Part shown: positions 1 through 6,871 of the stretch, piece after piece
How the letters are laid out: each line of letters starts with the position of its first letter
Numbering within the stretch: position 1 is the first letter of the stretch
Source of the DNA: an uncultured Bulleidia sp.
GTDB lineage: Bacteria; Bacillota_I; Bacilli_A; Erysipelotrichales; Erysipelotrichaceae
Assembly: GCA_934757945.1 (NCBI GenBank)
Contig: CAKVLT010000035.1
Coordinates: 1-18,085 of the forward strand
Length of the DNA: 18,085 nucleotides
Reading direction: 5' to 3'
The notes under the pieces: model-generated
Databases searched by the model: none
Told to the model about the DNA's origin: nothing
Seen by the model: the letters and a program-made list of their open reading frames with translations, nothing else
Position numbers and translations under genes: made by a program

Positions 1-462
1 ATAGGATATCAGGACAGATTGCTTTACTCAATAAAAGAAGATATGAAACATTTTTATCAGCTTACAGTTAATAAAGTAATTGTGTACGGACATAAAAATT
101 TAGATACATTTCCATCTGGTAAACCGTTACCCAAAAGAGAGAATATCGTTCTAAGTAAAACTGTTGATGCAATAGAGGGATGTACTGTAGTGCGTTCCAT
201 GGAGGAACTTGAAGACTATTGCCATATTCATCGCATAACCGATATTTATGTGATTGGAGGAGAAAGTGTATACAGACAGATATTACCGTATACTGAGTAT
301 ATACATATGACGTATGTATATGCATATAAGCAGGCAGACAGATTTTTTCCAAAATTTGAGGACGACTTTATACTGCTGGATTCACAAACGTATGGCAATG
401 GTGATGCTAAGTATGCTTTTATGACGTATATGAGAAAAAAGAAAGAGAGGGAATATGTGTGA
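1..462 (+). CDS. folA: Dihydrofolate reductase, 3' part (N-terminus outside window)
   Basis: The reading frame is open from base 1, so the gene starts upstream of the window. DHFR reduces dihydrofolate to tetrahydrofolate with NADPH. Family marks seen here: the active-site acid in KEDMKHF, PLPKRENIVLS with the folate-binding Arg, the glycine pair in VIGGESVYRQIL, MTYVYA, and ADRFFP before the C-terminal strand. Two usually conserved places are changed: the LPW of the Met20 loop reads LLY, and the MGRxT nucleotide-binding segment reads YGHKN. The enzyme may therefore be divergent or weakening. It ends in TGA and overlaps the start of the following glycoside hydrolase gene by 8 bases, so the two were translationally coupled. 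The family assignment is secure; full activity is not. Confidence 0.85.
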   Translation: MGYQDRLLYSIKEDMKHFYQLTVNKVIVYGHKNLDTFPSGKPLPKRENIVLSKTVDAIEGCTVVRSMEELEDYCHIHRITDIYVIGGESVYRQILPYTEYIHMTYVYAYKQADRFFPKFEDDFILLDSQTYGNGDAKYAFMTYMRKKKEREYV

Positions 463-1855
463 GTTTCCTGAAAAATTTTTATGGGGTGCTGCTGTTCCTG
501 CATTTCAGGCAGAAGGAGACTATCTGACAGATGGCAAGTCTTTAAGTGTCAGTGATGTAAGATTACATAAAAAGGCTATAGAAAAGTATGTAGCTGATAC
601 AGAGGTTGCAGTGGACTTCTATCATCGCTATAGATAAGATATTCAGCTGATGAAAGAATGTTGTCTGAAAAGTTTTCGCTTCTCCATTGTCTGGACACGT
701 ATTCTTCCTGAAGGTGAGGGAGAGGTGAATCCTGTTGGAATAGATTTTTATAATCGTGTCATTGATGAGCTGGCAACTAAACATATAGAACGGCTGGTGA
801 CTCTGTATTATTTTGATTTACCTCAGATTCTTGTGGATACATACAATGGATTTGTATCACGCAAATGTATAGATGCTTTTGTGAAGTATGTCAAAGTCTG
901 TTTTGACAATTTTTGAGACAGAGTGAAATACTGGCTTACAATCAATGAAATGATGGTGATTACTCAGATTCCTTCCTTTCAAGCCATAACCTCCATGAAG
1001 GAGGCGTATCAGGCATTTCATCATATGAATATTGCACATGCCTTGGTCACAAAACTATACAGATCTATGCATTTAAAGGGGAAAATAGGGCCTTGTATTT
1101 CCTATACAACACGTTTACCGGCAACTATCAAATCCAGTGATGTGTTACTTGCTTACGAACAGGATGATTTCAATGTGTTTTCATTGATAGATGTGCATGT
1201 TTATGGCAAATATCCTCCATGCTTTATCAATACATTAAAAAAAGAAGGAGTTATGTTTTTTGATATGCTTGATGAAGATGAATTGTTATTATCTGATGCA
1301 AAACCGGATTTTATTGCTGTAAACTGGTATGTAACAGGAGTGATTGGACAATATATTGGAGAAGGTATGCACGGGGAATATACAGGTCCTGAATTACCAC
1401 GTCAGAGTCGTGCTAAAAAGGGAGTGTATCAATACTACAGAAATCCGTATACTCCATACAGTGAGTTTAACTGGAACTGTGACGGAACCGGATTGCGTTT
1501 TGCATTAAGAAGACTGTATGCACGATACCATCTTCCAATCATGATCAGTGAAAATGGATGGTCTGCCAGAGAAACAATGTCTGAAGATAAAAAAATTCAT
1601 GATGACTCACGTATTGCCTACATAAAAGAAATGATAGAGGCCATGTCCTGTGCCATTGATGACGGAGTGGAGCTGTTCGCATATGAACCATGGTCATTTA
1701 CAGATGTGTTAAGTTCATCTCAAGGAATGGATAAACGCTATGGACTTGTATTTGTGGATCGTACCAATGACGACATCAAAGAGCTGAAAAGATATAAGAA
1801 GGATAGTTTTCATTATTATCAGCAGGTGATTAAGGAAATGAGTAATAACGGATAG
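455..1855 (+). pseudogene. Family 1 glycoside hydrolase (6-phospho-beta-glucosidase) with two in-frame stop codons
   Basis: A full-length GH1 frame of 467 codons, including its stop, is interrupted by TAA at 635-637 and TGA at 914-916 without any change of frame. Each falls where homologues carry a sense codon: Glu in HRY(R/K)EDI, and probably Gly before DRVKYWLTINE. Enzymes of this type hydrolyse phosphorylated beta-glucosides imported by a PTS. Motifs still readable: FPEKFLWGAA at the N-terminus, the acid/base Glu of TINE (947-949), the nucleophile Glu of ISENG (1550-1552), and PWSFTD with KRYGLVFVDR near the C-terminus. The sugar-binding His of LYHFD is Tyr (809-811), another sign of relaxed selection. 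The start ATG overlaps folA. Both lesions are consistent with single base substitutions, which argues against indel sequencing error. Each fragment alone lacks part of the barrel. Confidence 0.9.
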
Positions 1856-1879
1856 CAATGTTTGCTATCCGTTATTTTT
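1844..1879 (+). terminator. Intrinsic terminator after the GH1 pseudogene
   Basis: A perfect 15-bp inverted repeat (1844-1858 with 1862-1876) closes a 3-base loop and runs into five T. The stop codon of the glycoside hydrolase frame lies inside the left arm. Confidence 0.88.
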
Positions 1880-1887
1880 CAGACATC

Positions 1888-1915
1888 AAAAAAGCCCTTA
1901 TCCCATCAGAATAAG
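1888..1915 (-). terminator. Intrinsic terminator of ptb-buk
   Basis: Read on the minus strand, CTTATTC and GGATAAG (1915-1909 with 1903-1897, one G-U pair) form a hairpin, followed by GGC and six T (1893-1888). It lies 17 bases past the buk stop codon. Confidence 0.75.
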
Positions 1916-1931
1916 AACTTCACAGATTGTA

Positions 1932-3011
1932 TTATTCAGCTTCGTAAGTCTTAGCTTCTTCTTCACCAGTTAATACACGTAGAGCACCCTGAGCAAGAGC
2001 AATCATTTCTCTTTCACCAGGAATAGCTACAACAGGAGCAATCCAGTCTACATAGGAGGCAATACCGTCAACGATATCCTTACCATAAGCGATACCTCCA
2101 GTTAACAGGATGGCATCTACTTTACCGTGTAATACAGTGGCAAGAGCACCAATATCCTTAGCGTGCTGATAGATGAAAGCTTCCTTGATCAGTTTGGCTT
2201 TCTTATCACCGTTTTCAATCATCTTGTTAACTTCACGCATATCTGCTGTACCAAGGTAAGCTACGATACCTGCATCACCTACAGCACGCTTCATCATGGC
2301 ATCAACTGTTGGGTATTTACCAGAATAGCATAAACGAATCAGATCACCGACAGGAACTGCACCGGAACGTGTTGGAGCAAAAGCACCGTCACCATCAAGA
2401 CCGTTGTACATATCAATCCATTTACCATTAATGATAACACCAGTTGTGCATCCACCACCCATATGGGCAACAATACAATTTACTTCTTCAAATTTTTTGC
2501 CTACGGACTTAGCATATTCTCTTGTGACAGCACGCATATTTAATGCATGGATTAAAGAACGTCTGGAAATATCAGGCATACCTGAAATTCTTGCAACATC
2601 CTGTAATTCATCTACTGCAGTTGGATCTACGATATAAGAAGGCTTTCCCAGTGGGTCGGCAATTTTCTTTGCGAGAAGTCCGCCGAGGTTAGCAGCGTGA
2701 TCGCCATGTAATGCAATAGTCAGATCGTGAACAATAGCGTCATTCACTGTATACGTACCTGCTGTGATAGGATGGAGATAGCCGCCTCTTCCTACACAGG
2801 CATCCAGTTTAGTAACATCATAATTCTGTTCTTTCAGATAATTCATGATAACGTTGTAACGGAAATCAAGCTGATCGATTGTTTTTGGAAATTTAGCCAT
2901 TTCTGAAGCGGGGTGATCTAACACAACTTCAGATACTTTTGTATCATCTTCAAATAATGCAATTTTTGTAGAAGTAGAACCCGGATTGATTGCCAGAATA
3001 TTGTATGCCAT
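1932..3011 (-). CDS. buk: Butyrate kinase
   Basis: Converts butyryl phosphate and ADP to butyrate and ATP, the energy-yielding last step of the butyrate branch, in the cytoplasm. It belongs to the acetate kinase/hsp70/sugar kinase fold (ASKHA). Motifs in the 359-residue product: phosphate-binding NPGSTSTK (9-16), GRGGYLHP (74-81), AHMGGGCTTG (182-191), PTRSGAVPVGDL (213-224), LTGGIAYG (303-310). Length matches the family. I chose the ATG giving MAYNILAINPGS because family members begin just before this strand. A second ATG three codons upstream (3020) would overlap the ptb stop and is also possible; the AAAGG site is too close to one (3 bases) and rather far from the other (12 bases). The ptb stop is directly upstream, so the genes are coupled. 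Confidence 0.96.
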   Translation of the reverse strand: MAYNILAINPGSTSTKIALFEDDTKVSEVVLDHPASEMAKFPKTIDQLDFRYNVIMNYLKEQNYDVTKLDACVGRGGYLHPITAGTYTVNDAIVHDLTIALHGDHAANLGGLLAKKIADPLGKPSYIVDPTAVDELQDVARISGMPDISRRSLIHALNMRAVTREYAKSVGKKFEEVNCIVAHMGGGCTTGVIINGKWIDMYNGLDGDGAFAPTRSGAVPVGDLIRLCYSGKYPTVDAMMKRAVGDAGIVAYLGTADMREVNKMIENGDKKAKLIKEAFIYQHAKDIGALATVLHGKVDAILLTGGIAYGKDIVDGIASYVDWIAPVVAIPGEREMIALAQGALRVLTGEEEAKTYEAE

Positions 3012-3012
3012 A

Positions 3013-3939
3013 TTAACCATTTACCTTTCTCATGTGTTCACATAATAATGCTGCTAAAGCAATAGAATAAATCTTTGTTTCTTTAGTATCGGAACGGGAT
3101 GTCAGAATAACCGGAGCAGCTGTTCCTACCAGCATACAGCCGTTTTTGACACCTGGTACCATATGTACGATTGTTTTGTATACGAGGTTACCTGCATGAA
3201 TATCAGGGAATAACAGAACATCGGCACAACCTGCACATGGACGGTTCTGAGCACCTTTTTCTTCTGCAGCTTCAGGATATAAAGCAATGTCCAGAGAAAG
3301 AGGTCCGTCAACTACACAGTCTTTAATTTCACCACTTTCACATGCTTTACGTAATTCGTCTGCATCTACAGTGTTCTGCATCTTAGGATTAACAACTTCT
3401 ACAGCTGCTAATGGAGCAACTTTAGGATTTTCAACTCCACAGGATTTAGCAACGTCTACATCATAGGCGATAATGTCTTTTTTATCCTGTAAAGAAGGAT
3501 ATGGAATAAAAGCTACATCAGATAAGAAAAGTAAACGATTCATACCTGGAATCTCAAAAACAGCAACGTGAGATAGAGGTTTACCTGTTCTCAGACCTAC
3601 TTCTTTATTAAGAACGGATTTCAGGAAGTTCTTTGTTGGAAGAAGTCCCTTCATATACATATCTGCTTTTCCGTCATGCACTAACTTAACAGCTGTTAAT
3701 GGAGCCTGGTCACCATCTGGCTCATTGATGATAGTGAATTCATCCAGATTCATATTAATTTCTTCTGCGATAGAACGAATTTTTGCTTCATCACCTACAA
3801 GAATTGCATCAGCAATTCCCATTTCGTGTGCGCCCTGAACAGCTTCTAACACTGCTTTGTCTTCTGCGCATGCGACAGACAAAACTTTCTTTGAAGAAGA
3901 TGAAAGTTTTGATAAAAGCTCACTAAAGTTTTTTGCCAT
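3013..3939 (-). CDS. ptb: Phosphate butyryltransferase
   Basis: Transfers the butyryl group from CoA to phosphate, giving butyryl phosphate for the kinase encoded next to it. The 308-residue protein matches the phosphate acetyl/butyryl transferase family along its whole length, with MKGLLPTKNFLKSVL (96-110), GLRTGKPLSHVAVFEIPG, FLSDVAFIPYPSL (138-150) and a C-terminal HAGNLVYKTIVHMVPG segment. First gene of a ptb-buk operon, the order known from butyrate-forming clostridia. A perfect AAGGAGG (3955-3961) lies 15 bases from the ATG, longer than usual, and no in-frame ATG, GTG or TTG lies between them. The promoter region carries a Rex-like inverted repeat, which would tie expression to the NADH/NAD ratio (inference). 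Confidence 0.96.
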   Translation of the reverse strand: MAKNFSELLSKLSSSSKKVLSVACAEDKAVLEAVQGAHEMGIADAILVGDEAKIRSIAEEINMNLDEFTIINEPDGDQAPLTAVKLVHDGKADMYMKGLLPTKNFLKSVLNKEVGLRTGKPLSHVAVFEIPGMNRLLFLSDVAFIPYPSLQDKKDIIAYDVDVAKSCGVENPKVAPLAAVEVVNPKMQNTVDADELRKACESGEIKDCVVDGPLSLDIALYPEAAEEKGAQNRPCAGCADVLLFPDIHAGNLVYKTIVHMVPGVKNGCMLVGTAAPVILTSRSDTKETKIYSIALAALLCEHMRKVNG

Positions 3940-3982
3940 AATCTTTTTGAAAAGCCTCCTTATTTGCTTTTACACATGCTAT

Positions 3983-4000
3983 ATGTTAACATATTCACAT
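3983..4000 (-). promoter_or_regulatory. Candidate Rex (redox repressor) operator in the ptb promoter
   Basis: The plus strand reads ATGTTAA-CATA-TTCACAT: two 7-base half-sites around a 4-base spacer, the architecture of Rex sites (TTGTTAA/TTGTGAA, N4, TTAACAA/TTCACAA). Only the outermost bases and one inner position depart from symmetry. It overlaps the likely -10 and spacer of the ptb promoter. Rex is known to repress fermentation genes in Bacillota at low NADH/NAD. No rex gene is in the window, so this is a sequence-pattern call only. Confidence 0.45.
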
Positions 4001-4011
4001 GGTAGATTCAA
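3983..4011 (-). promoter_or_regulatory. Possible sigma-A promoter for ptb-buk
   Basis: On the minus strand TTGAAT (4011-4006) and TAACAT (3988-3983) are separated by 17 bases. Each matches 4 of 6 consensus bases. An alternative pairing, TTTACC with TATGTT at 18 bases, lies a few bases away, so the exact promoter is unsettled. Confidence 0.3.
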
Positions 4012-4027
4012 GGTAAACACCTTGAAT
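4006..4027. repeat. 22-bp perfect inverted repeat between ptb and coaD
   Basis: ATTCAAGGT (4006-4014) and ACCTTGAAT (4019-4027) flank AAAC. The repeat ends 32 bases before the coaD start and overlaps the putative ptb -35. No T-run follows on either strand, so it is not a terminator. It could be an operator or a leader hairpin; I do not recognise the motif. Confidence 0.7.
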
Positions 4028-4059
4028 GAAAAGGGAATATAAAAAGAAGGACGATAAAA

Positions 4060-4548
4060 ATGAAAGCTGTGTATTCCGGGACATTTGATCCTGTTACAAA
4101 CGGACATATGGACATCATTCAACGCGCAAGTAAAATCTTCGATGAAGTGATTGTTCTGATTATGAAAAATCCAAACAAGCATTGTTTATTTCAGGAAGAA
4201 GAGAGAAAAAGGCTGATTGAGCTCAGTGTACAGGCCGCACATCTGGACAATGTCACAGTTGTGACAGGTACAGGGCTGACTGTGGATATGGCAAAGAGCC
4301 TTGGAGCTCACGTCATTATTCGTGGTATCAGAGCAGTCTCTGACTATGAATATGAACTGATGCAGGCTACAGCCAATATGATGCTGAACAGCAGTATTGA
4401 AACTATGCTGATGATTGCAAGACCGGAATATTCTTTCCTGTCATCTTCTGTAGTTAAAGAAATTGCATTGAATCACGGAAATATAGAAAACATGGTGCCG
4501 GATGTCATTGTGAAAGAAGTGCAGGACAGAATGTCAAAGTATTATTAA
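4060..4548 (+). CDS. coaD: Phosphopantetheine adenylyltransferase
   Basis: Transfers AMP from ATP to 4'-phosphopantetheine, the penultimate step of coenzyme A synthesis, as a cytoplasmic hexamer in characterised members. The 162-residue product has the nucleotidyltransferase signature SGTFDPVTNGH (6-16) with the TNGH version of T/HxGH, RGIRAVSDYEYE (88-99), and the C-terminal FLSSSVVKEIA (126-136), all typical of bacterial CoaD. AGAAGGA sits 8 bases before the ATG. It stands alone between a divergent ptb-buk operon and its own terminator. The usual upstream partner rsmD is not here. CoA supply fits the neighbouring butyryl-CoA metabolism, but the linkage may be coincidental. Confidence 0.97.
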   Translation: MKAVYSGTFDPVTNGHMDIIQRASKIFDEVIVLIMKNPNKHCLFQEEERKRLIELSVQAAHLDNVTVVTGTGLTVDMAKSLGAHVIIRGIRAVSDYEYELMQATANMMLNSSIETMLMIARPEYSFLSSSVVKEIALNHGNIENMVPDVIVKEVQDRMSKYY

Positions 4549-4570
4549 GAACCTGAAAAAGGTTCTTTTT
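4547..4570 (+). terminator. Intrinsic terminator after coaD
   Basis: AAGAACC (4547-4553) pairs with GGTTCTT (4561-4567) around a 7-base loop and is followed by T to 4570. The stem overlaps the coaD stop codon. Confidence 0.8.
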
Positions 4571-4590
4571 GGTATCAGGAGGAACATGCT

Positions 4591-5784
4591 ATGTACATAT
4601 ATGCAGGATCGATTACAGAATCCACAGGATCTGTGAAGGGAAGCGGTAAAGGTATTACCGTGTTCAGTTTTGATGGAGAACATCTTCAAAAACTACAGGA
4701 GGTTGAAGAGTTACAGCCGAGTATCTTAAAGGTGTATGGTGACAGACTGTACTGTACCAATGAGGTGAAAGATTTTACAGGGCTTAATGGTTCTGGTGGC
4801 GGTGTATCTGCTTATGCAGTGAGTAAAACAGATGGAACAATTCAAAAAATCAGTCAATCGATTTCTTATGGGTCAAGACCTTCTTATGTGATGAAAAGTG
4901 ATGATGGAAAACACCTGTTTGTCACAAATCATGGCTCCCATACAACTGTTACCTGTCATTACAGAAAAAACAGTTTTGGACAGTTTGTACTGGAAAGACA
5001 ATTTGATGATAGTTCTGTTGCTATGTTTGCATTACAGAAAGATGGAGCCATAGGAGATTTACAAGATCTTCAGCTCATGCAGGGAAGTGGATACTGGTGC
5101 CATGGCGGAGGACAGTCCACCAGTCATCTGCATTGTGTAAAGACGCAGGGAGAATACATCTATACATGCAACAGAGGCAAGGATACCATTAAGGTCTTTA
5201 CATATAAAAATAACAGATTGCAGCTGATACAGGAATATCAGTGTCCGTACGGGTATGCACCAAGACATATGGAGATATCCAAAGAATACGCCTGTGTATT
5301 GTATGAAAACTATCCTGCAGTATCCTTGTTTCAAGTAAAGCTTGGAAAACTGCATGAACTCGACATAACCATTACCATGCCTGCAACATATTATGATGTT
5401 TTTCCTTTACCTCATTTTGATAAACCTCATGCAGATAAAGAAGAAATCAATACCTGTGGTATGGCAGATAAAAGACGTGCCATGCCAAGTGATATTCATG
5501 TGTTTAAAGAGTATGTTTATGTGTCCAACAGATGTTTTTCTTCTTTTGGAACGATTTCTTTACTGAAGATGGAAAAAGAAAAAATAATGTATAAAACTTC
5601 TTATACCTTACCGGGGAAAGATCCTAGAGGTTTTGCGGTAAGCCAGGATGGAAGGTATCTTTTTGTTGCACTTTGTGATACAGGAAAGATATATGTATAC
5701 GCATTGGATTCTGATACAAAAGAGATTGTTAAAGAAATTGACCATATGGATTGCCCTGGGGTTTCTTCTCTGGCTGTTGTATAA
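4591..5784 (+). CDS. Lactonase-family seven-bladed beta-propeller protein
   Basis: The 397-residue protein resembles the lactonase family (Pfam Lactonase, relatives of 6-phosphogluconolactonase Pgl). Repeated blade-type segments are visible: RPSYVMKSDDGKHLFVTNHGS, GEYIYTCNRGKDTIKVF, APRHMEIS, MPSDIHVFKEYVYVSNR, DPRGFAVSQDGRYLFVA. There is no signal peptide or membrane segment, so it is probably cytoplasmic. AGGAGG lies 8 bases before the ATG. The gene follows the coaD terminator and was once followed 14 bases later by the broken TIM-barrel-type gene, suggesting a former two-gene operon. The exact substrate is unknown: members of this family hydrolyse sugar lactones, but many Bacillota paralogues are uncharacterised. 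Residues 145-185 contain an insert rich in Gly, Cys and His (YWCHGGGQSTSHLHC). Confidence 0.85.
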   Translation: MYIYAGSITESTGSVKGSGKGITVFSFDGEHLQKLQEVEELQPSILKVYGDRLYCTNEVKDFTGLNGSGGGVSAYAVSKTDGTIQKISQSISYGSRPSYVMKSDDGKHLFVTNHGSHTTVTCHYRKNSFGQFVLERQFDDSSVAMFALQKDGAIGDLQDLQLMQGSGYWCHGGGQSTSHLHCVKTQGEYIYTCNRGKDTIKVFTYKNNRLQLIQEYQCPYGYAPRHMEISKEYACVLYENYPAVSLFQVKLGKLHELDITITMPATYYDVFPLPHFDKPHADKEEINTCGMADKRRAMPSDIHVFKEYVYVSNRCFSSFGTISLLKMEKEKIMYKTSYTLPGKDPRGFAVSQDGRYLFVALCDTGKIYVYALDSDTKEIVKEIDHMDCPGVSSLAVV

Positions 5785-5798
5785 GGAAGAGACAGTAT

Positions 5799-6531
5799 AT
5801 GAAAAATGTATATTCTGATTATGGTTTTGGTTACTATACAATACGCATATAAGGAGAATAAAACTTATTTCAGAAAATACATATATTCCTGAAATCGGAG
5901 GAAGATTACGTAAAAATCTTTTACGGTTACCAGAAGCAATACATCAGGCAAGCGGTATAGTCATTAACGGAAGAAGAATCAGAAGTTTTGTGTTTACTAC
6001 AGATCTTGCAATTACTCGTAATTGTGATGCGGATGCAGTGTTTGCGGTATACCCGTTTACTCCACAGCAGGCTATCAGTGATGCGATTATTAAAGCCTCC
6101 TGTATTCCTGTGTTTTGTGGGGAGGAGGTACGACTAAAGGATTACGTACAGTGTCACCTGCAAAAGATGTGGAATCACAGAGAGCTATGGGTGTGGTACT
6201 GAATGCACCGATTTCCGATTTGAATTTGCTGGCAGTTTCCAAGGCAGTGGATATCCCGGTGATTGTCACAGTAACAAAAGAAGATACAGATATTCGTGCA
6301 AGACTGGAAGCAGGTGCTTCTATTTTGAATATTGCCTGCGGGCATCGAACCTGTGATGTTGTACGTAAAATACGTGCAGATTATCCTCGTGTACCACTGA
6401 TAGCTTCAGGAGGTAACACAGAGGAAACAGTACTGGACACAATTCGTTCAGGTGCCAATGCCATCACCTATACACCACCTTCTGTGCAGCATATGTTCAA
6501 GCAGCTGATGGCAACTTACAGAGAGAAATGA
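5799..6531 (+). pseudogene. TIM-barrel-type conserved protein gene disrupted by three frameshifts
   Basis: Piecing three frames together gives one protein of about 244 residues: MKNVYSDYGFGYYTIR, then (A)YKENKT, then ISENTYIPEIGGRLRKN through IPVFCG, then GGGTTKGLRTV to TPPSVQHMFKQLMATYREK. Shifts lie near 5846-5849 (2 bases lost), near 5865-5867 (one T gained) and near 6118-6121 (1 or 4 bases lost). ASGGNTEETVLDTIRSGANAITYTPPS is the late phosphate-binding type strand-loop of a (beta/alpha)8 barrel. From memory, close relatives in Bacillota are annotated only as conserved or hydrolase proteins, so I give no function. GGAAGAG precedes the ATG. The only long intact pieces are 5990-6202 and 6115-6531, neither with its own ribosome site. 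Confidence 0.85.
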
Positions 6532-6590
6532 AAGATTTTTCAGAAAAATAATGTTGATAAGTTGCTGAAAATAGAGTAAACCATTTACAT

Positions 6591-6851
6591 GAGCAAAGAA
6601 AAGGAAAAGTATCTGCTTACGGGATTAAGTGAGGAATGGAATAGTGGGAACCGTTCTATCTACGAAACAGTGAAAGAACACCTTGGAGCTTCAAACCGAA
6701 ATTTCTTAAAGTAGGCTTTGACGGAAGCAGACCGTTATCAGACTGATATTCAATGATAGTTGGAAAAAAGTGATTGATGCATATCAATAAGTTGGGTGGC
6801 ACCGCGGAGTATACAGTTCTTCGTCCCTGATAAGGACAGGAACTGTTTTTT
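6591..6851 (+). promoter_or_regulatory. T-box riboswitch leader of asnB
   Basis: The canonical T-box GGGTGGCACCGCGG is at 6794-6807, followed by CGTCCC (6822-6827), its antiterminator partner, which overlaps the 5' arm of the terminator. Upstream, AGTA (6608-6611), AGTGGGAACC, GGAGC and AAAGTAGGC with GACGG are the usual landmarks of stem I and the linker. The bulge TGGC pairs with a tRNA ending GCCA, i.e. discriminator G, as in tRNA-Asn. The specifier region CTTCAAACCGAA (6689-6700) contains AAC (6694-6696), fitting Asn, but I could not fix the register by hand. Uncharged tRNA would open expression of asnB and the next gene. TTGATA (6554-6559) with TAAACC 17 bases on is a weak promoter candidate. 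Confidence 0.92.
6813..6851 (+). terminator. Regulated terminator of the T-box leader
   Basis: ACAGTTC (6813-6819) pairs with GAACTGT (6840-6846) and GTCC (6823-6826) with GGAC (6834-6837). Six T follow (6846-6851). It competes with the T-box antiterminator. Confidence 0.88.
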
Positions 6852-6871
6852 AGTATTTGGAGGATAAATAT

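Noticed and set aside
635..916. Stop codons in the GH1 frame as recoding (TGA as Trp/Gly or selenocysteine, TAA read-through)
   Set aside because: TGA ends several intact genes here (folA, fruK, the surface protein), two different stop codons are involved, and GH1 enzymes have no selenocysteine at these places.
5846..6121. Programmed frameshifting in the TIM-barrel-type gene
   Set aside because: Three shifts in different directions, no slippery heptamer with downstream structure, and stop codons right after the first shift; decay is simpler.
6537..6552. AT-rich near-palindrome ATTTTTCAGAAAAAT as terminator of the TIM-barrel-type gene
   Set aside because: The stem is only A/T pairs plus one possible G-C pair with too small a loop, and no T-run follows.
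6857..6871. TTG start at 6857 for asnB
   Set aside because: It would place five residues before the catalytic Cys and would make GGAGG part of the coding sequence; ATG 6872 fits the ribosome site and the chemistry.
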